A DNA stretch of 64,000 nt from assembly GCF_001693515.2 (NCBI RefSeq), contig NZ_CP042968.1, positions 7,286,501-7,350,500 of the forward strand. The letters run 5' to 3'. Positions 9,661 to 20,611 of the stretch are shown here, in pieces. A program made the translations under genes and the position numbers. Numbering within the stretch: the first letter of the stretch is position 1; every line of letters starts with the position of its first letter. The notes below the pieces were generated by a model, which was given only the letters and a program-made list of their open reading frames with translations, ran no database searches and was not told the origin of the DNA. The DNA comes from Bradyrhizobium paxllaeri (GTDB lineage Bacteria > Pseudomonadota > Alphaproteobacteria > Rhizobiales > Xanthobacteraceae).

Positions 9661-10242
9661 ATGACCGCAAAAGATTCCCGCTGCTTGTCTCCCCTCTCCG
9701 CTCGCATGACCGTGGCCCTGGCGCCGGTGCTTGCATTGGCGGCGACATGCCTGTGGAGCAGCCCGGCGGCGGCCGATTTCCGGCTCTGCAACAACACGTC
9801 CAGCCGGGTCGGCATCGCGCTGGGCTACAAGGATGCCGAAGGCTGGACCACCGAAGGTTGGTGGAACGTATCATCGCGCAGTTGCGAGACGCTGCTGCGC
9901 GGAACTCTTGTCGCGCGTTACTATTACATCTACGCGCTCGACTATGACCGCGGCGGCGAATGGTCGGGACAGGCCTTCATGTGTTCGCGTGACAAGGAAT
10001 TCACCATCAAGGGTACCGAGAATTGCCTGGCGCGCGGCTATGACCGCACCGGGTTCTTCGAGGTCGACACAGGCGAACAGCGAGCGTGGACAGTGCAACT
10101 GACCGAAGCCAACGAGCAGCCCGCGCAGCGCGTGCCGGGCATTCCAGGCACGATGGGACCGGGCGGTCCGGGCGGGGTTCCCGGCCTGCCCAGCCAGCCG
10201 GGCGGACCGGGTCTGCCGCCAGCCCCGGCGCCCAAGCAATGA
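9661..10242 (+). CDS. DUF1036 exported protein with collagen-like Gly-Pro tail
   Basis: A 193-residue protein with a signal peptide (VALAPVLALAATCLW to AAADF). The DUF1036 domain follows: FRLCNNTSSRVGIALGYKD, GWWNVSSRSCETLLRG, YYYIYALDYD and MCSRDKEFTIKG are typical, with four Cys that could pair in the periplasm. The last 35 residues are an irregular Gly-X-Y run (GIPGTMGPGGPGGVPGLP). Function is unknown. Its stop overlaps the ATG of pyruvate kinase by four bases (10239-10242), so the two genes are translated together, an odd pairing of a periplasmic and a glycolytic protein. Confidence 0.85.
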   Translation: MTAKDSRCLSPLSARMTVALAPVLALAATCLWSSPAAADFRLCNNTSSRVGIALGYKDAEGWTTEGWWNVSSRSCETLLRGTLVARYYYIYALDYDRGGEWSGQAFMCSRDKEFTIKGTENCLARGYDRTGFFEVDTGEQRAWTVQLTEANEQPAQRVPGIPGTMGPGGPGGVPGLPSQPGGPGLPPAPAPKQ

Positions 10243-11675
10243 GACGGCTTCGTCGCATCAAGATCCTCGCGACCCTCGGCCCGGCATCATCAGACAGCGC
10301 GATGATCCGGAAGCTGTTCGAGGCGGGCGCGGACCTGTTCCGCATCAACATGAGCCACACGCCGCATGACAAGATGCGCGAGCTCGTCACCACCATCCGC
10401 AATGTCGAGTCGAGCTACGGCCGCCCGATCGGTATTCTCGTCGACTTGCAGGGACCGAAGCTGCGCCTCGGCGCATTCGCCGAAGGTTCGACCCAGCTCA
10501 AGAACGGCCAGAGCTTCGTGCTCGATTCCGACAAGGCACCGGGCGACAACAGCCGCGTGCAGCTGCCACATCCGGAAATCCTCGCCGCGCTTCGGCCGGG
10601 CCATGCGCTGCTGCTCGACGACGGCAAGGTGCGCCTGATCGCCGAGGAAACTTCGCCCGAACGCGCAGTGACGCGCGTCGTGATCGGCGGCAAGATGTCG
10701 GATCGCAAGGGCGTCAGCCTGCCCGATACCGACCTGCCGGTGTCGGCGATGACGCCGAAGGACCGCGCCGATCTCGAGGCGGCGCTGGTGACCGGGGTCG
10801 ACTGGATCGCGCTCTCCTTCGTGCAGCGCGCCGAGGACGTCCACGAAGCCAAGCGCATGATCCGCGGCCGCGCCGCCGTGATGGCCAAGATCGAGAAGCC
10901 GCAGGCGATCGATCGTCTCGCCGAGATCATCGATGCGTCCGACGCGCTGATGGTGGCGCGCGGCGATCTCGGCGTCGAACTGCCGCTGGAGCGGGTACCG
11001 AGCCTGCAGAAACAGATGACGCGGATGGCGCGCCGCGCCGGCAAGCCGGTGGTGATCGCGACCCAGATGCTGGAATCGATGATCCAGGCCCCGGTGCCGA
11101 CGCGCGCGGAAGTCTCCGACGTCGCCACCGCCGTCTATGAAGGCGCCGATGCCATCATGCTGTCGGCCGAGTCCGCCGCCGGCAAATTCCCGGTCGAAGC
11201 CGTCTCGACCATGAACCGCATCGGCGAGGAAGTGGAGCGCGACCCGACCTATCGCTCGGTTCTCACGGCGCAGCGCCTGCAGCCGGAGAATACGGTCGGC
11301 GACGCCATTGCCGACGCCGCGCGGCAGATCGCCGAGACGCTGGAATTGTCGGCGATCATCTGCTGGACTTCTTCAGGCTCGACCGGCATCCGCGTGGCGC
11401 GCGAGCGGCCGAAGCCGCCGGTGGTCGCGATCACGCCGAATATTGCAACGGGCCGCAAATTGTCGGTCGTCTGGGGCGTGCATTGCGTGGTGGCCGAAGA
11501 CGCCCACGATCAGGATGACATGGTCGATCGCGCCGGCTCGATCGCCTTTCGAGACGGTTTTGCCAAGGCCGGCCAGCGCGTCATCATCGTCGCCGGCGTG
11601 CCACTCGGCATTCCCGGCACCACCAACATGGTGCGCATCGCCAATGTCGAGCCGGAGGGCGAGACGAAGAAGTGA
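10239..11675 (+). CDS. pyk: pyruvate kinase
   Basis: A 478-residue glycolytic enzyme converting phosphoenolpyruvate and ADP to pyruvate and ATP in the cytoplasm. The N-terminal KILATLGPASSD, the DLQGPKLRLG substrate loop, the MAKIEKPQAID signature with its catalytic Lys-x-Glu, VARGDLGVELP and the ATQMLESMI motif are all present; the C-terminal allosteric domain is complete. Length matches bacterial type. The start is set by the ATGA overlap with the DUF1036 gene; a longer frame from 10086 would read through that gene. A palindromic repeat follows immediately and may end transcription. Confidence 0.97.
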   Translation: MRRLRRIKILATLGPASSDSAMIRKLFEAGADLFRINMSHTPHDKMRELVTTIRNVESSYGRPIGILVDLQGPKLRLGAFAEGSTQLKNGQSFVLDSDKAPGDNSRVQLPHPEILAALRPGHALLLDDGKVRLIAEETSPERAVTRVVIGGKMSDRKGVSLPDTDLPVSAMTPKDRADLEAALVTGVDWIALSFVQRAEDVHEAKRMIRGRAAVMAKIEKPQAIDRLAEIIDASDALMVARGDLGVELPLERVPSLQKQMTRMARRAGKPVVIATQMLESMIQAPVPTRAEVSDVATAVYEGADAIMLSAESAAGKFPVEAVSTMNRIGEEVERDPTYRSVLTAQRLQPENTVGDAIADAARQIAETLELSAIICWTSSGSTGIRVARERPKPPVVAITPNIATGRKLSVVWGVHCVVAEDAHDQDDMVDRAGSIAFRDGFAKAGQRVIIVAGVPLGIPGTTNMVRIANVEPEGETKK

Positions 11676-11680
11676 CGGCT

Positions 11681-11783
11681 CCGTCATTCCGGGGCGATGC
11701 GAAGCATCGAACCCGGAATCTCGAGATTCTCAGGTGCGCAATTGCGCACCGTAGTTCGATGCTTGCGCACGCCCCGGAATGAC
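11681..11783. repeat. palindromic intergenic repeat, family A (copy 2, with inner insertion)
   Basis: Ends CCGTCATTCCGGGG and CCCCGGAATGAC are inverted. The centre keeps GGAATCTCGAGATT but the right half then carries an extra small palindrome (GGTGCGCAATTGCGCACC). It sits between the convergent pyk and OsmC genes. Confidence 0.75.
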
Positions 11784-11789
11784 AGAAAA

Positions 11790-12215
11790 TTACTGCAGCT
11801 TCGCGTCGAGCGTGATGTTCGTATTGAACAGCTTCGATACCGGACAACCGGCCTTGGCCTTGCCCGCCAGCTCCTGAAATTTCGCATCATCGGCGCCGGC
11901 GATTTTCGCATTCAGCGTCAGATGAACCGAGGTGATGGCAAAACCATCGCCCTGCTTTTCCAGCGTGACGTCGGCCCTGGTTTCCATCTGCTCGGCGGTC
12001 AGCTTGGCTTCACCGAGAATCAGCGACAGCGCCATGGTGAAGCAGGCAGCATGCGCAGCGCCGATCAACTCTTCCGGATTGGAGCCGGCCTTGCCCTCAA
12101 AGCGGCTGGCAAAGCCATACGGATAATCGTTCAGTGCGCCGCTTTTCGTCGAGATCGCACCCTTGCCGTCCTTGATGCCGCCCTGCCATTTGGCGGACCC
12201 TGATGTCGTCGTCAT
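11790..12215 (-). CDS. OsmC-family peroxiredoxin-like protein
   Basis: A 141-residue thiol peroxidase of the OsmC/Ohr superfamily, which reduces organic hydroperoxides. The two reactive cysteines are visible: C58 in GAAHAACFTMALS and C124 in AGCPVSKLF; the GSNPEELIGAAHA stretch is typical of OsmC rather than Ohr. The ATG at 12215 (MTTTSGSAKW) is chosen; the longer frame adds an unrelated leader. A TetR-family gene lies 90 bases upstream on the same strand, so co-expression is possible but not shown. Confidence 0.9.
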   Translation of the reverse strand: MTTTSGSAKWQGGIKDGKGAISTKSGALNDYPYGFASRFEGKAGSNPEELIGAAHAACFTMALSLILGEAKLTAEQMETRADVTLEKQGDGFAITSVHLTLNAKIAGADDAKFQELAGKAKAGCPVSKLFNTNITLDAKLQ

Positions 12216-12304
12216 CGCATACTCCTGATCGCGGGTTGGACCGTCGATAAGCCGCAGCGGGGCAAATGGTTGCGACAAGGGCGTGTCGCCGACAGGAGAG
12301 CGTC

Positions 12305-12979
12305 TTACGCGCCGACCAGCGCTTTCGCCGGCAGCACGGCCTGGACCACGAGGCCGCGGGCGCGGGCATCCATGACGCCGACGGCGCGGAGCGCCAGCAG
12401 CGTGACCGTTTGCACGGCGTCACGCAGCTTCGCCGGATCATCGAGGTTCTCCGGCGCCAGCGGACCAACCAGCGATTCATGCAACGCGCCGAGCAGCGCG
12501 GTCGCGGCCAGCGCGGTATCCTGCACCGGCAGGTGGCCGGCGCGCACCGCGGCGTCGATTCGGGCGGCAATCTCGCCTGATATTTCGCGGCGGCTGGCAA
12601 GGCGCGACACCGAGACGTCGACATCGACCGGCTCCGCCAGAATGCCCCAGGCGAGCTTGCGCTGCGACAGCACCTGCACGGCGACCGTGGTGACGGCGGC
12701 GGCAAGCGCCGAGGACGGTCCGGGTGCCGCGTCCGCCGCACGGCGGATCGCCGCGAGTCCGTCGCGCGATACCTCGGCGATCAACTCGGAAATCAGCTCG
12801 GCCTTGGACGGGAAGTAGCGATAGACGGTACCGGCCGCGACATTGGCGCGGATCGCGACGGGGGCGATCTGCACCGCCGCCATGCCGCCCTCGGCCGCGG
12901 CATCCCGCGCCGCCGCCAGGATGGCGCTGCGCCGTGCTGCCAGCCGCTTTACGACCTGATGGGTTCGCCGATACACCAT
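12305..12979 (-). CDS. TetR-family transcriptional regulator
   Basis: A 224-residue repressor-type protein. Residues about 15-60 are the TetR DNA-binding domain: ARRSAILAAARDAAAEGGMAAVQIAPVA leads to the recognition helix in AAGTVYRYFPSKAELISEL. The C-terminal ligand domain is helical and Ala-rich, with no recognisable ligand class. The OsmC gene lies downstream on the same strand. Two inverted repeats upstream (13054-13070 and 13079-13094) are candidate self-operators. Confidence 0.9.
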   Translation of the reverse strand: MVYRRTHQVVKRLAARRSAILAAARDAAAEGGMAAVQIAPVAIRANVAAGTVYRYFPSKAELISELIAEVSRDGLAAIRRAADAAPGPSSALAAAVTTVAVQVLSQRKLAWGILAEPVDVDVSVSRLASRREISGEIAARIDAAVRAGHLPVQDTALAATALLGALHESLVGPLAPENLDDPAKLRDAVQTVTLLALRAVGVMDARARGLVVQAVLPAKALVGA

Positions 12980-13053
12980 GGCGCGTTTTCCGTCCCCCGC
13001 GCGCCCTCAAGCCCCACGGAGCCTGCCAGAACGCGCGCACATTCAATGTCTTG

Positions 13054-13070
13054 AGCGATAAGTCATCGCT
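13054..13070. promoter_or_regulatory. candidate TetR operator
   Basis: Inverted repeat AGCGAT-AAGTC-with ATCGCT on the right, 75 bases upstream of the TetR start at 12979. Dyad of 17 bases, the size typical for this regulator family (one unpaired A beside the left arm). Confidence 0.35.
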
Positions 13071-13078
13071 TTGAAGAA

Positions 13079-13094
13079 GTGAACAACTATTCAC
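13079..13094. promoter_or_regulatory. second candidate TetR operator
   Basis: 16-base dyad GTGAACAACTATTCAC with perfect 5-base arms (GTGAA/TTCAC) and partial pairing within, about 100 bases upstream of the TetR gene. The pattern resembles common TetR-family operators. Confidence 0.35.
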
Positions 13095-13320
13095 GCCTGA
13101 TGACAAGACGGTTTTACAGACGGTCGTCCAGGCGGGGCATTTCACCTTTAACAGCCTCTCAACGCCGCCCGGTTAGCATGCCATATCGGGCAGCCTCAGA
13201 TTGCTGTTCTCGCGCTTCGCGTTGAGGCCTGCCGACGCGGTGAACTTGGTCCGATGCGCGCCATCTGGCGGCACTCGGAGCGTGCACGCCCGCGCGGAGC
13301 TATCCTGGAGAAAATTTACC

Positions 13321-14130
13321 TTGTTGCGCCTTGTCGCCTTCCTGGTTGGTGGCCTGCTGATCGGCGCGATCGCCGGCAAGTTCTGGACCTGGAACGCCCG
13401 CCAGGCCGACTGGACCGCGGTTGCGCCGCCGGCGCGCATCGAAAGGCCGTGCCTTCCCGTATCGGGCAAGACGGCCGTCATCGTCGTGCACGGCCAGAGC
13501 AACGCAGGCAACTTTGGAAGTGCCCGGCACACGGCGCGAGACGGCGTCGACAATTTCGATCCCGCGATCGGCAAATGTTTCGCGGCGGCTGACCCCCTGC
13601 TCGGTACCGACGGCATGGGTGGGAGCTTTGCAACGCGTCTTGGCGACATCCTGATCGAAGCCGGACGTTACGACCGCGTGGTCCTCGTCCCGCTCGCCGT
13701 CGGCGGGGCCTCGCTTTCCTTTTTGAACAACGAGGGCGCCTTGGTGATCACCAACGGCATCGCGAAGCTGAAGGCCGCGGGACTGACGCCGACGCACATC
13801 CTGTTTCAGCAGGGCGAGAGGGACGCGCTGTTGACGACGTCGGCCGAACAATATGCGTCGCTGTTGCATCAACTGGTGAAGCGGTTTCGCGACGCCGGCA
13901 TCGCTGCACCCTTCTATCTGTCACGCAGTACAAAATGCGACTATGCCGGGCCAACGAACATGGCGGCCGTCCGGGCCGGCCAACTGGCTGCGGTCGATCA
14001 GGCGCTGGACATCCGCCAAGGGCCCGACACCGATACGATCGGAAATGAAGGCCGCATCTCCGACGGCTGCCATATGAACGAGATCGGTACGCTGGCGAAT
14101 GCGGCCCTGTGGGCGGCCTTCATCAAATAG
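13321..14130 (+). CDS. SGNH-type esterase (sialate O-acetylesterase-like), membrane anchored
   Basis: About 269 residues from a TTG at 13321, which has GGAG ten bases upstream; the frame also opens at 13201, so the start is uncertain. A hydrophobic segment at the N-terminus (LVAFLVGGLLIGAIAG) would export or anchor it. VIVVHGQSNAGN carries the nucleophile Ser of the GxSN block seen in sialate/acetylxylan esterase (SASA/DUF303) proteins, and DGCHMNEIG near the end supplies the Asp and His of the triad. It probably removes acetyl groups from a surface or cell-wall sugar. Neighbours give no firm substrate. Confidence 0.72.
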   Translation: MLRLVAFLVGGLLIGAIAGKFWTWNARQADWTAVAPPARIERPCLPVSGKTAVIVVHGQSNAGNFGSARHTARDGVDNFDPAIGKCFAAADPLLGTDGMGGSFATRLGDILIEAGRYDRVVLVPLAVGGASLSFLNNEGALVITNGIAKLKAAGLTPTHILFQQGERDALLTTSAEQYASLLHQLVKRFRDAGIAAPFYLSRSTKCDYAGPTNMAAVRAGQLAAVDQALDIRQGPDTDTIGNEGRISDGCHMNEIGTLANAALWAAFIK

Positions 14131-14154
14131 CGACCGGTGATCCGAAGCCCGCCA

Positions 14155-15378
14155 TCAAGCACGCACAGTAGCAAGCGCCGGCATCGGCTCGTGCCGCCAC
14201 CATGATCCGCCGCGGCGCAGAACCAGCGCGGCCACGATCAGCGTGGCGCCAAGGCCTGTCGGTATACCGCTGAACATGTAGCATACGAGAAGCGCGACGA
14301 CGACGCCGAGCGCCGGAAGCTCGTAAGAACGAAAGCCGGTCTTCAATCCGATGCGGACCAGGAAGGCGACCGGGATCGCCAGCACCATCATATCGTACAT
14401 GAAGAGATAGGGCGTGGTCAGCAGCGTGCCGGCACCAAGCGCGGCCGCCTTCAGCGTGTAGGGCACGCGGCTTCGCCACACCAGCGCTACTACTACGGCG
14501 ACGGAAGCGGTGAGAACCCATTGGAATGCCCAGCCGAGCGGCTCGCTGCCGCCGAAGTAACGCACCATCGAGAAGATGCTTTGCATCTTCCACCACGGAG
14601 CCTTCCCTTCGGTCAGGAACGCCTGCGAAAATTTCGGCATCCAGTGGAAGAATGCCAGCCAGCTTTCGAAGCCGAAGGCAAGCAGGGAAGCAAACGCCAC
14701 CACGAGCGCCGTTACGGCGGCGCTGATGAACACGCGCCAATGCCCGGCCGCGATCAGTACGATCGGAAACAGCAGCCCGTATTGCGGCTTGTACGTCAGA
14801 AGGCCGAGGCAGATGCCTGCCAGCACCGGCCGTACCGGGATCAGATAGAGCGTGCCGCCGACCAGCGCCGCGGTGAGAAAGCCGTTCTGCCCAACCAGCG
14901 CATTGATGAACGCCATCGGAATGGCGAGCGCGAGCAGATAGCCGAAGCTGTGGCCAACGATCGCGCGCATCGCGACAACAAAGGGCACAAAACTGACCGC
15001 GACCCAGCCGATGAACGCGGCCTGATAGGGAAGCTGCGCCAGCACGGATGCGACGAACAGGAATGGCGGCGGATAGTGCCAGGCGAAATAGCCGACAAAA
15101 TCCTTGCCGAGCTTTGCGACCTCGACCTGCTTCTGGATGTCCCAGTCATAGGCCTGTGCCGGCACGCCGTCGAGCACCAGACGGCCGGCAGCCCAGACGT
15201 TGATGAAATCGGTCGGGATGCCGAGTCCATCAGCATCGTAAACCCACCAGCGTGAGAGATACGCCGCCCCGCACAGGGTCACATTCGCAACCGCCAGCAC
15301 CAGGCAGACCCTGACGAGCCACGCGGGAATTGCGCTTTGCCCCGGTTCAGGCCTGAGGGCGGAAAGAGAGGCGGTCAT
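14155..15378 (-). CDS. GT87/DUF2029-type membrane glycosyltransferase
   Basis: A 407-residue polytopic inner-membrane protein with about ten hydrophobic segments. WWVYDADGLGIPTDFINVWAAGRLVLDG near the N-terminus contains the acidic first-loop motif of GT-C fold enzymes, and YDWDIQKQV with FAWHYPPPFLF is typical of DUF2029 (GT87) proteins, which use polyprenyl-phosphate sugars such as phosphomannose. The substrate is not evident here. I start at 15378 (MTASLSALRPEP) instead of 15429. It converges on the esterase gene, and both may act on envelope polysaccharide. Confidence 0.8.
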   Translation of the reverse strand: MTASLSALRPEPGQSAIPAWLVRVCLVLAVANVTLCGAAYLSRWWVYDADGLGIPTDFINVWAAGRLVLDGVPAQAYDWDIQKQVEVAKLGKDFVGYFAWHYPPPFLFVASVLAQLPYQAAFIGWVAVSFVPFVVAMRAIVGHSFGYLLALAIPMAFINALVGQNGFLTAALVGGTLYLIPVRPVLAGICLGLLTYKPQYGLLFPIVLIAAGHWRVFISAAVTALVVAFASLLAFGFESWLAFFHWMPKFSQAFLTEGKAPWWKMQSIFSMVRYFGGSEPLGWAFQWVLTASVAVVVALVWRSRVPYTLKAAALGAGTLLTTPYLFMYDMMVLAIPVAFLVRIGLKTGFRSYELPALGVVVALLVCYMFSGIPTGLGATLIVAALVLRRGGSWWRHEPMPALATVRA

Positions 15379-15486
15379 GCGCGGTCCTTGCCTTGCGTGC
15401 GCTGTTCGAAAGCGCACGTCCCCAAGCAATAGGCCGGACTGAATTGAGGAAATCTTAAGTTCTGGCGCGGTGACCCGTCGTTTTCG

Positions 15487-15610
15487 TCGTCGTCCCTACG
15501 AACACAGGGACCCATGACCACCGAAGCCGGTGGTTGACGTCAGGGCGCCTTCCATCGTGCCTTGTCGATAGAATACGCGGTAAGGGTCCCCCGCATGCGC
15601 GGGGACAACG
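15487..15610. repeat. palindromic intergenic repeat, family D (copy 1)
   Basis: Starts CGTCGTCCCTACGAACACAG and ends CGCATGCGCGGGGACAACG, an imperfect inverted pair containing the GGGACCCATGACCAC word shared in part with 50237-50356. It lies upstream of the small gene at 15662. Confidence 0.5.
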
Positions 15611-15661
15611 AGCAGCTCAGCGCACCTTCCGCGTGTTCTGATGAGATCGAAGGAGACCACC

Positions 15662-15859
15662 ATGCGCTTCTGGATTGAATGCACGAGGTTCGAGACGGGG
15701 CAGCCCATCCATATCAATATCGCGCTGGTGGGCAGCATGTCGCGCGACGGCGAGCGCACCGTGCTCGCCTTTGTCGGCGGCGACGGACAGACGATCGAGG
15801 TGACGGAGACGCCTGAGCGGATTCTGGACGTGCACTTCGGGCCGCTGGCGAAGGCGTGA
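15662..15859 (+). CDS. small conserved hypothetical protein
   Basis: A 65-residue protein, MRFWIECTRFETGQPIHINI and on, preceded by a strong GAAGGAG ribosome site seven bases before the ATG. The sequence alternates short beta-like runs (INIALVGSM, TVLAFVGGD, QTIEVTETPE), suggesting a small beta-rich soluble fold. I do not recognise a named family. It lies alone between two repeat elements. The clear ribosome site and codon use support a real gene. Confidence 0.65.
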   Translation: MRFWIECTRFETGQPIHINIALVGSMSRDGERTVLAFVGGDGQTIEVTETPERILDVHFGPLAKA

Positions 15860-15870
15860 CCGCGCAGTTT

Positions 15871-15955
15871 CGTCATTGCGAGGAGCGATAGCGACGAAGC
15901 AATCCATTCTTTCGTTACGCGGAGTGTGGATTGCTTCGCTTCGCTCGCAATGACG
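15871..15955. repeat. palindromic intergenic repeat, family B (copy 1)
   Basis: CGTCATTGCGAGGAGCGATA at the left and GCTTCGCTCGCAATGACG at the right form an inverted pair, each with GAAGCAATCCA / TGGATTGCTTC inside. Other copies: 29763-29840 and 48639-48760. Confidence 0.8.
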
Positions 15956-15965
15956 GTGGTGGCAC

Positions 15966-15994
15966 AAAAAAACGCGGCGTCTCCGCCGCGTTTT
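15966..15994 (-). terminator. rho-independent terminator of ftsH
   Basis: On the minus strand: stem AACGCGGCG / CGCCGCGTT around a GAGA loop followed by a run of seven T, 25 bases after the ftsH stop codon. Textbook form. Confidence 0.85.
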
Positions 15995-16018
15995 CGTCGT
16001 TCAGAACTGGGGGCCGCT

Positions 16019-17941
<1,923 letters not shown>

Positions 17942-18206
17942 TGATCTTCCTTCGTGGTCGCGCGGATCGCGGCCCTATGTCCTTGGCAGTAACCTTGAGT
18001 ATTCCTTGGGTAGTGAGGCGAGAATCCCCGGTCCACTGCACCCAATTTAGGTGGCGCCCGGGTCAATGCCAAGGGAACCACTCAGGACTATTTAACGTAT
18101 CTTAACGCGATTCCCGGTCAAAAAATGACGCAAAAATCAGGGTTTTTCCGGGGTGGTTAAGGCTCTTCGTCCCGAGATCGCTGTTATTTCGATATGGGGA
18201 CGTTTC

Positions 18207-19241
18207 TCAGACTCTGCCACCCCGGCGCGGCGGCGCTGGATTAACATGAATTCGGCCTTCGATCAGGCTGATTGCCGCCCCGGCAAGCGTCTGTTTCAAC
18301 CGTGTCTGCTTCTCGCCGTTGGCAATGGCGTTGTCCAGTACCGCCAGCAGCGCCTCGAGCTTGCCGAGTTCCGCCGGTCCTTCGTAACCGGCCCGGTCGA
18401 TGGCGCGCTTGAGCAGCCGAAGCCGGATCTCCTCGGGCAGACCGGCAAACGCGCCGGCATCGAATCCGAACCGCGCGGCATCATCGCGATCTCTCAACGC
18501 GAGATAGCACTCGGCGCCGTCGGCCAGCACTTCGATCGCGGCATTCGCCCGCGCCAGTCGCGATGCCAGCCGCGCCAAGTTTCGGCTGTCACCGCCCTCC
18601 TCCGCCAGAACGGGCATCAACGCGCGCAGCCGCGGCCGCGTGAAACTCATGTCGCGATTGGTGGGATCGTCGGCAAAGGCGATCCTCGCCTTGTCCAGCG
18701 TCGCAACGAGGCGCGATTTCGGAACGTCGAGCAACGGTCGCGCCAGCCACACGCCCTCGCGCTCGCTCTCGCGCGCCATCGCCGCGAGGCCAGCGATGCC
18801 GCTGCCGCGCAGCATCCGCATCAACAGCGTTTCGGCCTGGTCGTCGCGGGTGTGCGCGGTGAGAATGTGCGTGGCGCCACTTGTCCTCGCTGCTTTCGCC
18901 AGCAGACGATAGCGCGCCGCGCGGGCTGCGGCTGGCACGCCGGTCTTCGGCTTGGGCCCGGTCCAGCGCAGCGTGCGATGGGGCACATCGAGCGTGCGTG
19001 CGAGACGTTTGACGTCACGCGCCTCGCGCGCGGCCTCGACCCGCAGGCCGTGGTCCACGGTGACGGCGATCAACCGCGGCCCGCGCGGCGCAGCGCGGCG
19101 CCAGCGGGCGGCAAGCCACATCAGGGCAAGCGAGTCGGGACCGCCTGATACCGCAAGCACGAGCGCGGACGCAGCCTTCCAGGGCGCGAACAGCTCTTTC
19201 GCTTGCTGTACCGAGATCGGCGCGTGGTCGTCGTCAGGCAT
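18207..19241 (-). CDS. tilS: tRNA(Ile)-lysidine synthetase
   Basis: A 344-residue enzyme that changes C34 of the minor tRNA-Ile to lysidine so it reads AUA. The N-type ATP pyrophosphatase loop VSGGPDS (residues 31-37) and ILTAHTRDDQAETLLMRMLRG are diagnostic. The protein is the short form common in alphaproteobacteria, with a reduced C-terminal region. It lies 50 bases downstream of cpoB and upstream of ftsH, the usual order at the end of the Tol-Pal cluster. The gene is essential in most bacteria. Confidence 0.95.
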   Translation of the reverse strand: MPDDDHAPISVQQAKELFAPWKAASALVLAVSGGPDSLALMWLAARWRRAAPRGPRLIAVTVDHGLRVEAAREARDVKRLARTLDVPHRTLRWTGPKPKTGVPAAARAARYRLLAKAARTSGATHILTAHTRDDQAETLLMRMLRGSGIAGLAAMARESEREGVWLARPLLDVPKSRLVATLDKARIAFADDPTNRDMSFTRPRLRALMPVLAEEGGDSRNLARLASRLARANAAIEVLADGAECYLALRDRDDAARFGFDAGAFAGLPEEIRLRLLKRAIDRAGYEGPAELGKLEALLAVLDNAIANGEKQTRLKQTLAGAAISLIEGRIHVNPAPPRRGGRV

Positions 19242-19291
19242 GTCATCGCCAGTCTATTCGAGGCCGACAGCGGCCTCGACCGGCCAATGCT

Positions 19292-20431
19292 TTAGCACTT
19301 AACCCGCTTCTGCTCACGATCGACGGCGGCTTTGACCCCGGCAGAGGCGCGCGGATATTTCCGCGTCACCTCGCCGAGCGCCGCGCAGGCGGCTTCCTTT
19401 TCCTTCAGCGCCGCCAGCGACTGGCCGAGCCGCAGCAGCGCGTCGGGCGCCTTGCCCGATTTGTCGTATTTGGAGGTCACGCCGAGAAACGTTTCGGCGG
19501 CGTCGCGGTATTGCTGGCGCTGGAAATAGCTTTCGCCGAGCCAGTATTGCGCATCCCCGATCAGCGGGTCGCTCGGATATTTCTGCGAAAAGTTCTTCAT
19601 CGTCTCTTCGGCCAGCGCATAGTCCTTGCGCTGCATGTAGCCGATGCCGAGATCGAACTCGTCCTTCGACGTGGCCGAGGGCGGCAGCGTGGTCAGTGCG
19701 GCGCTGGCGCCCGGACCGGGGCCACGCTGCGGCGCGGCTGCAGCCGGCGCGCCGGCATCGCGCGGACCGCCGAGATTGAGCGGCTCGCCCGGACCGCGTC
19801 CGCCGGGGGCGCCGACGGAAGCTTCATTCGAGATCGGCATCTGGCCGCCGCCAAGCGCGCGCGGCGCACCGGGGGCGTTGGGATTCTGGCTGGGATCGAA
19901 TGCATCGCCACGGCGACGGCCGCCCACCTGCGGAGCTGCCGGGTCCTGTGCGATCGGCGCGGGCGAGGCGATCTGCGGCTGCTGGTCATAGCCGGGCTGT
20001 GCCTGCGGATACCCCTGCGGCTGACGAGGCCCCTGCTGCGGGTAAGCTTGCTGCGGATAGGCCTGCGGCCCTTGCGGCGGGCCCGGCTGCGCAACTGGCG
20101 GCGCCGCGGCCGCGCTGGGCTGCGCCTGCGGAGGCTGACCGCCCGGTGCCGGCGGTGCGGCGCCGAGCTGGCGCAGCCGTTCCTCGAGCTGCCGGTTGCG
20201 GTACTGCAGTTCCTCGTTCTGGCCGGTCAGTTGGCGGAGCTGCTGTTCCAGCCGCTGGATCCGCATTTCCGCGTCGGCGTCATCGGACTGTGGCTGGCCC
20301 TGCGGGTAGCCTTGCGGAGCGCGTTCGCGCTCCCACGGGAACGTGATCTGTGCGGACGAGGGTTGCACGGACAAAGCCAGCATCGCGGCCATCGCCGCAG
20401 CGCCGGTAACGTTGAGGAATCTGGATGACAT
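19292..20431 (-). CDS. cpoB: Tol-Pal system protein CpoB (YbgF)
   Basis: A 379-residue periplasmic protein that links the Tol machine to peptidoglycan synthesis at the septum. A signal peptide ends near Ala27 (VQPSSAQ). Residues about 50-85 are a trimer-forming coiled coil (MRIQRLEQQLRQLTGQNEEL), followed by an unusually long Gln/Pro/Gly/Ala-rich linker to about residue 255, then TPR repeats (DEFDLGIGYMQRKDYALAEET onward) ending in KRVKC. I start at 20431 because the signal peptide then sits at the N-terminus. Its partner pal is 1.1 kb upstream, separated by a plus-strand hydrolase gene. Confidence 0.92.
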   Translation of the reverse strand: MSSRFLNVTGAAAMAAMLALSVQPSSAQITFPWERERAPQGYPQGQPQSDDADAEMRIQRLEQQLRQLTGQNEELQYRNRQLEERLRQLGAAPPAPGGQPPQAQPSAAAAPPVAQPGPPQGPQAYPQQAYPQQGPRQPQGYPQAQPGYDQQPQIASPAPIAQDPAAPQVGGRRRGDAFDPSQNPNAPGAPRALGGGQMPISNEASVGAPGGRGPGEPLNLGGPRDAGAPAAAAPQRGPGPGASAALTTLPPSATSKDEFDLGIGYMQRKDYALAEETMKNFSQKYPSDPLIGDAQYWLGESYFQRQQYRDAAETFLGVTSKYDKSGKAPDALLRLGQSLAALKEKEAACAALGEVTRKYPRASAGVKAAVDREQKRVKC

Positions 20432-20611
20432 TTTGCCCTGATGACGAAGCCGTGTGTCAAACGAAAGCAGAACACATTGAGAGAGCGAGTACGCCGGAAT
20501 TGTGACTGGCATTTCCGAATCCGGACGCCGGGTTCCGGTATGGTTTAGTATCTCCTTCAAGACAAGCCGCCCAGCCCAGCGGACCGTTCACAAATCGAGG
20601 GAGACCCACGC

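Larger units (their letters stand above)
12980..13320. other. divergent intergenic region between TetR gene and SGNH esterase
   Basis: About 340 bases. It holds two candidate operators (separate entries) and presumably promoters for both flanking genes. A plus-strand frame from a TTG at 13201 is open across its right end but I think coding starts later. Nothing else is recognisable. Confidence 0.4.
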
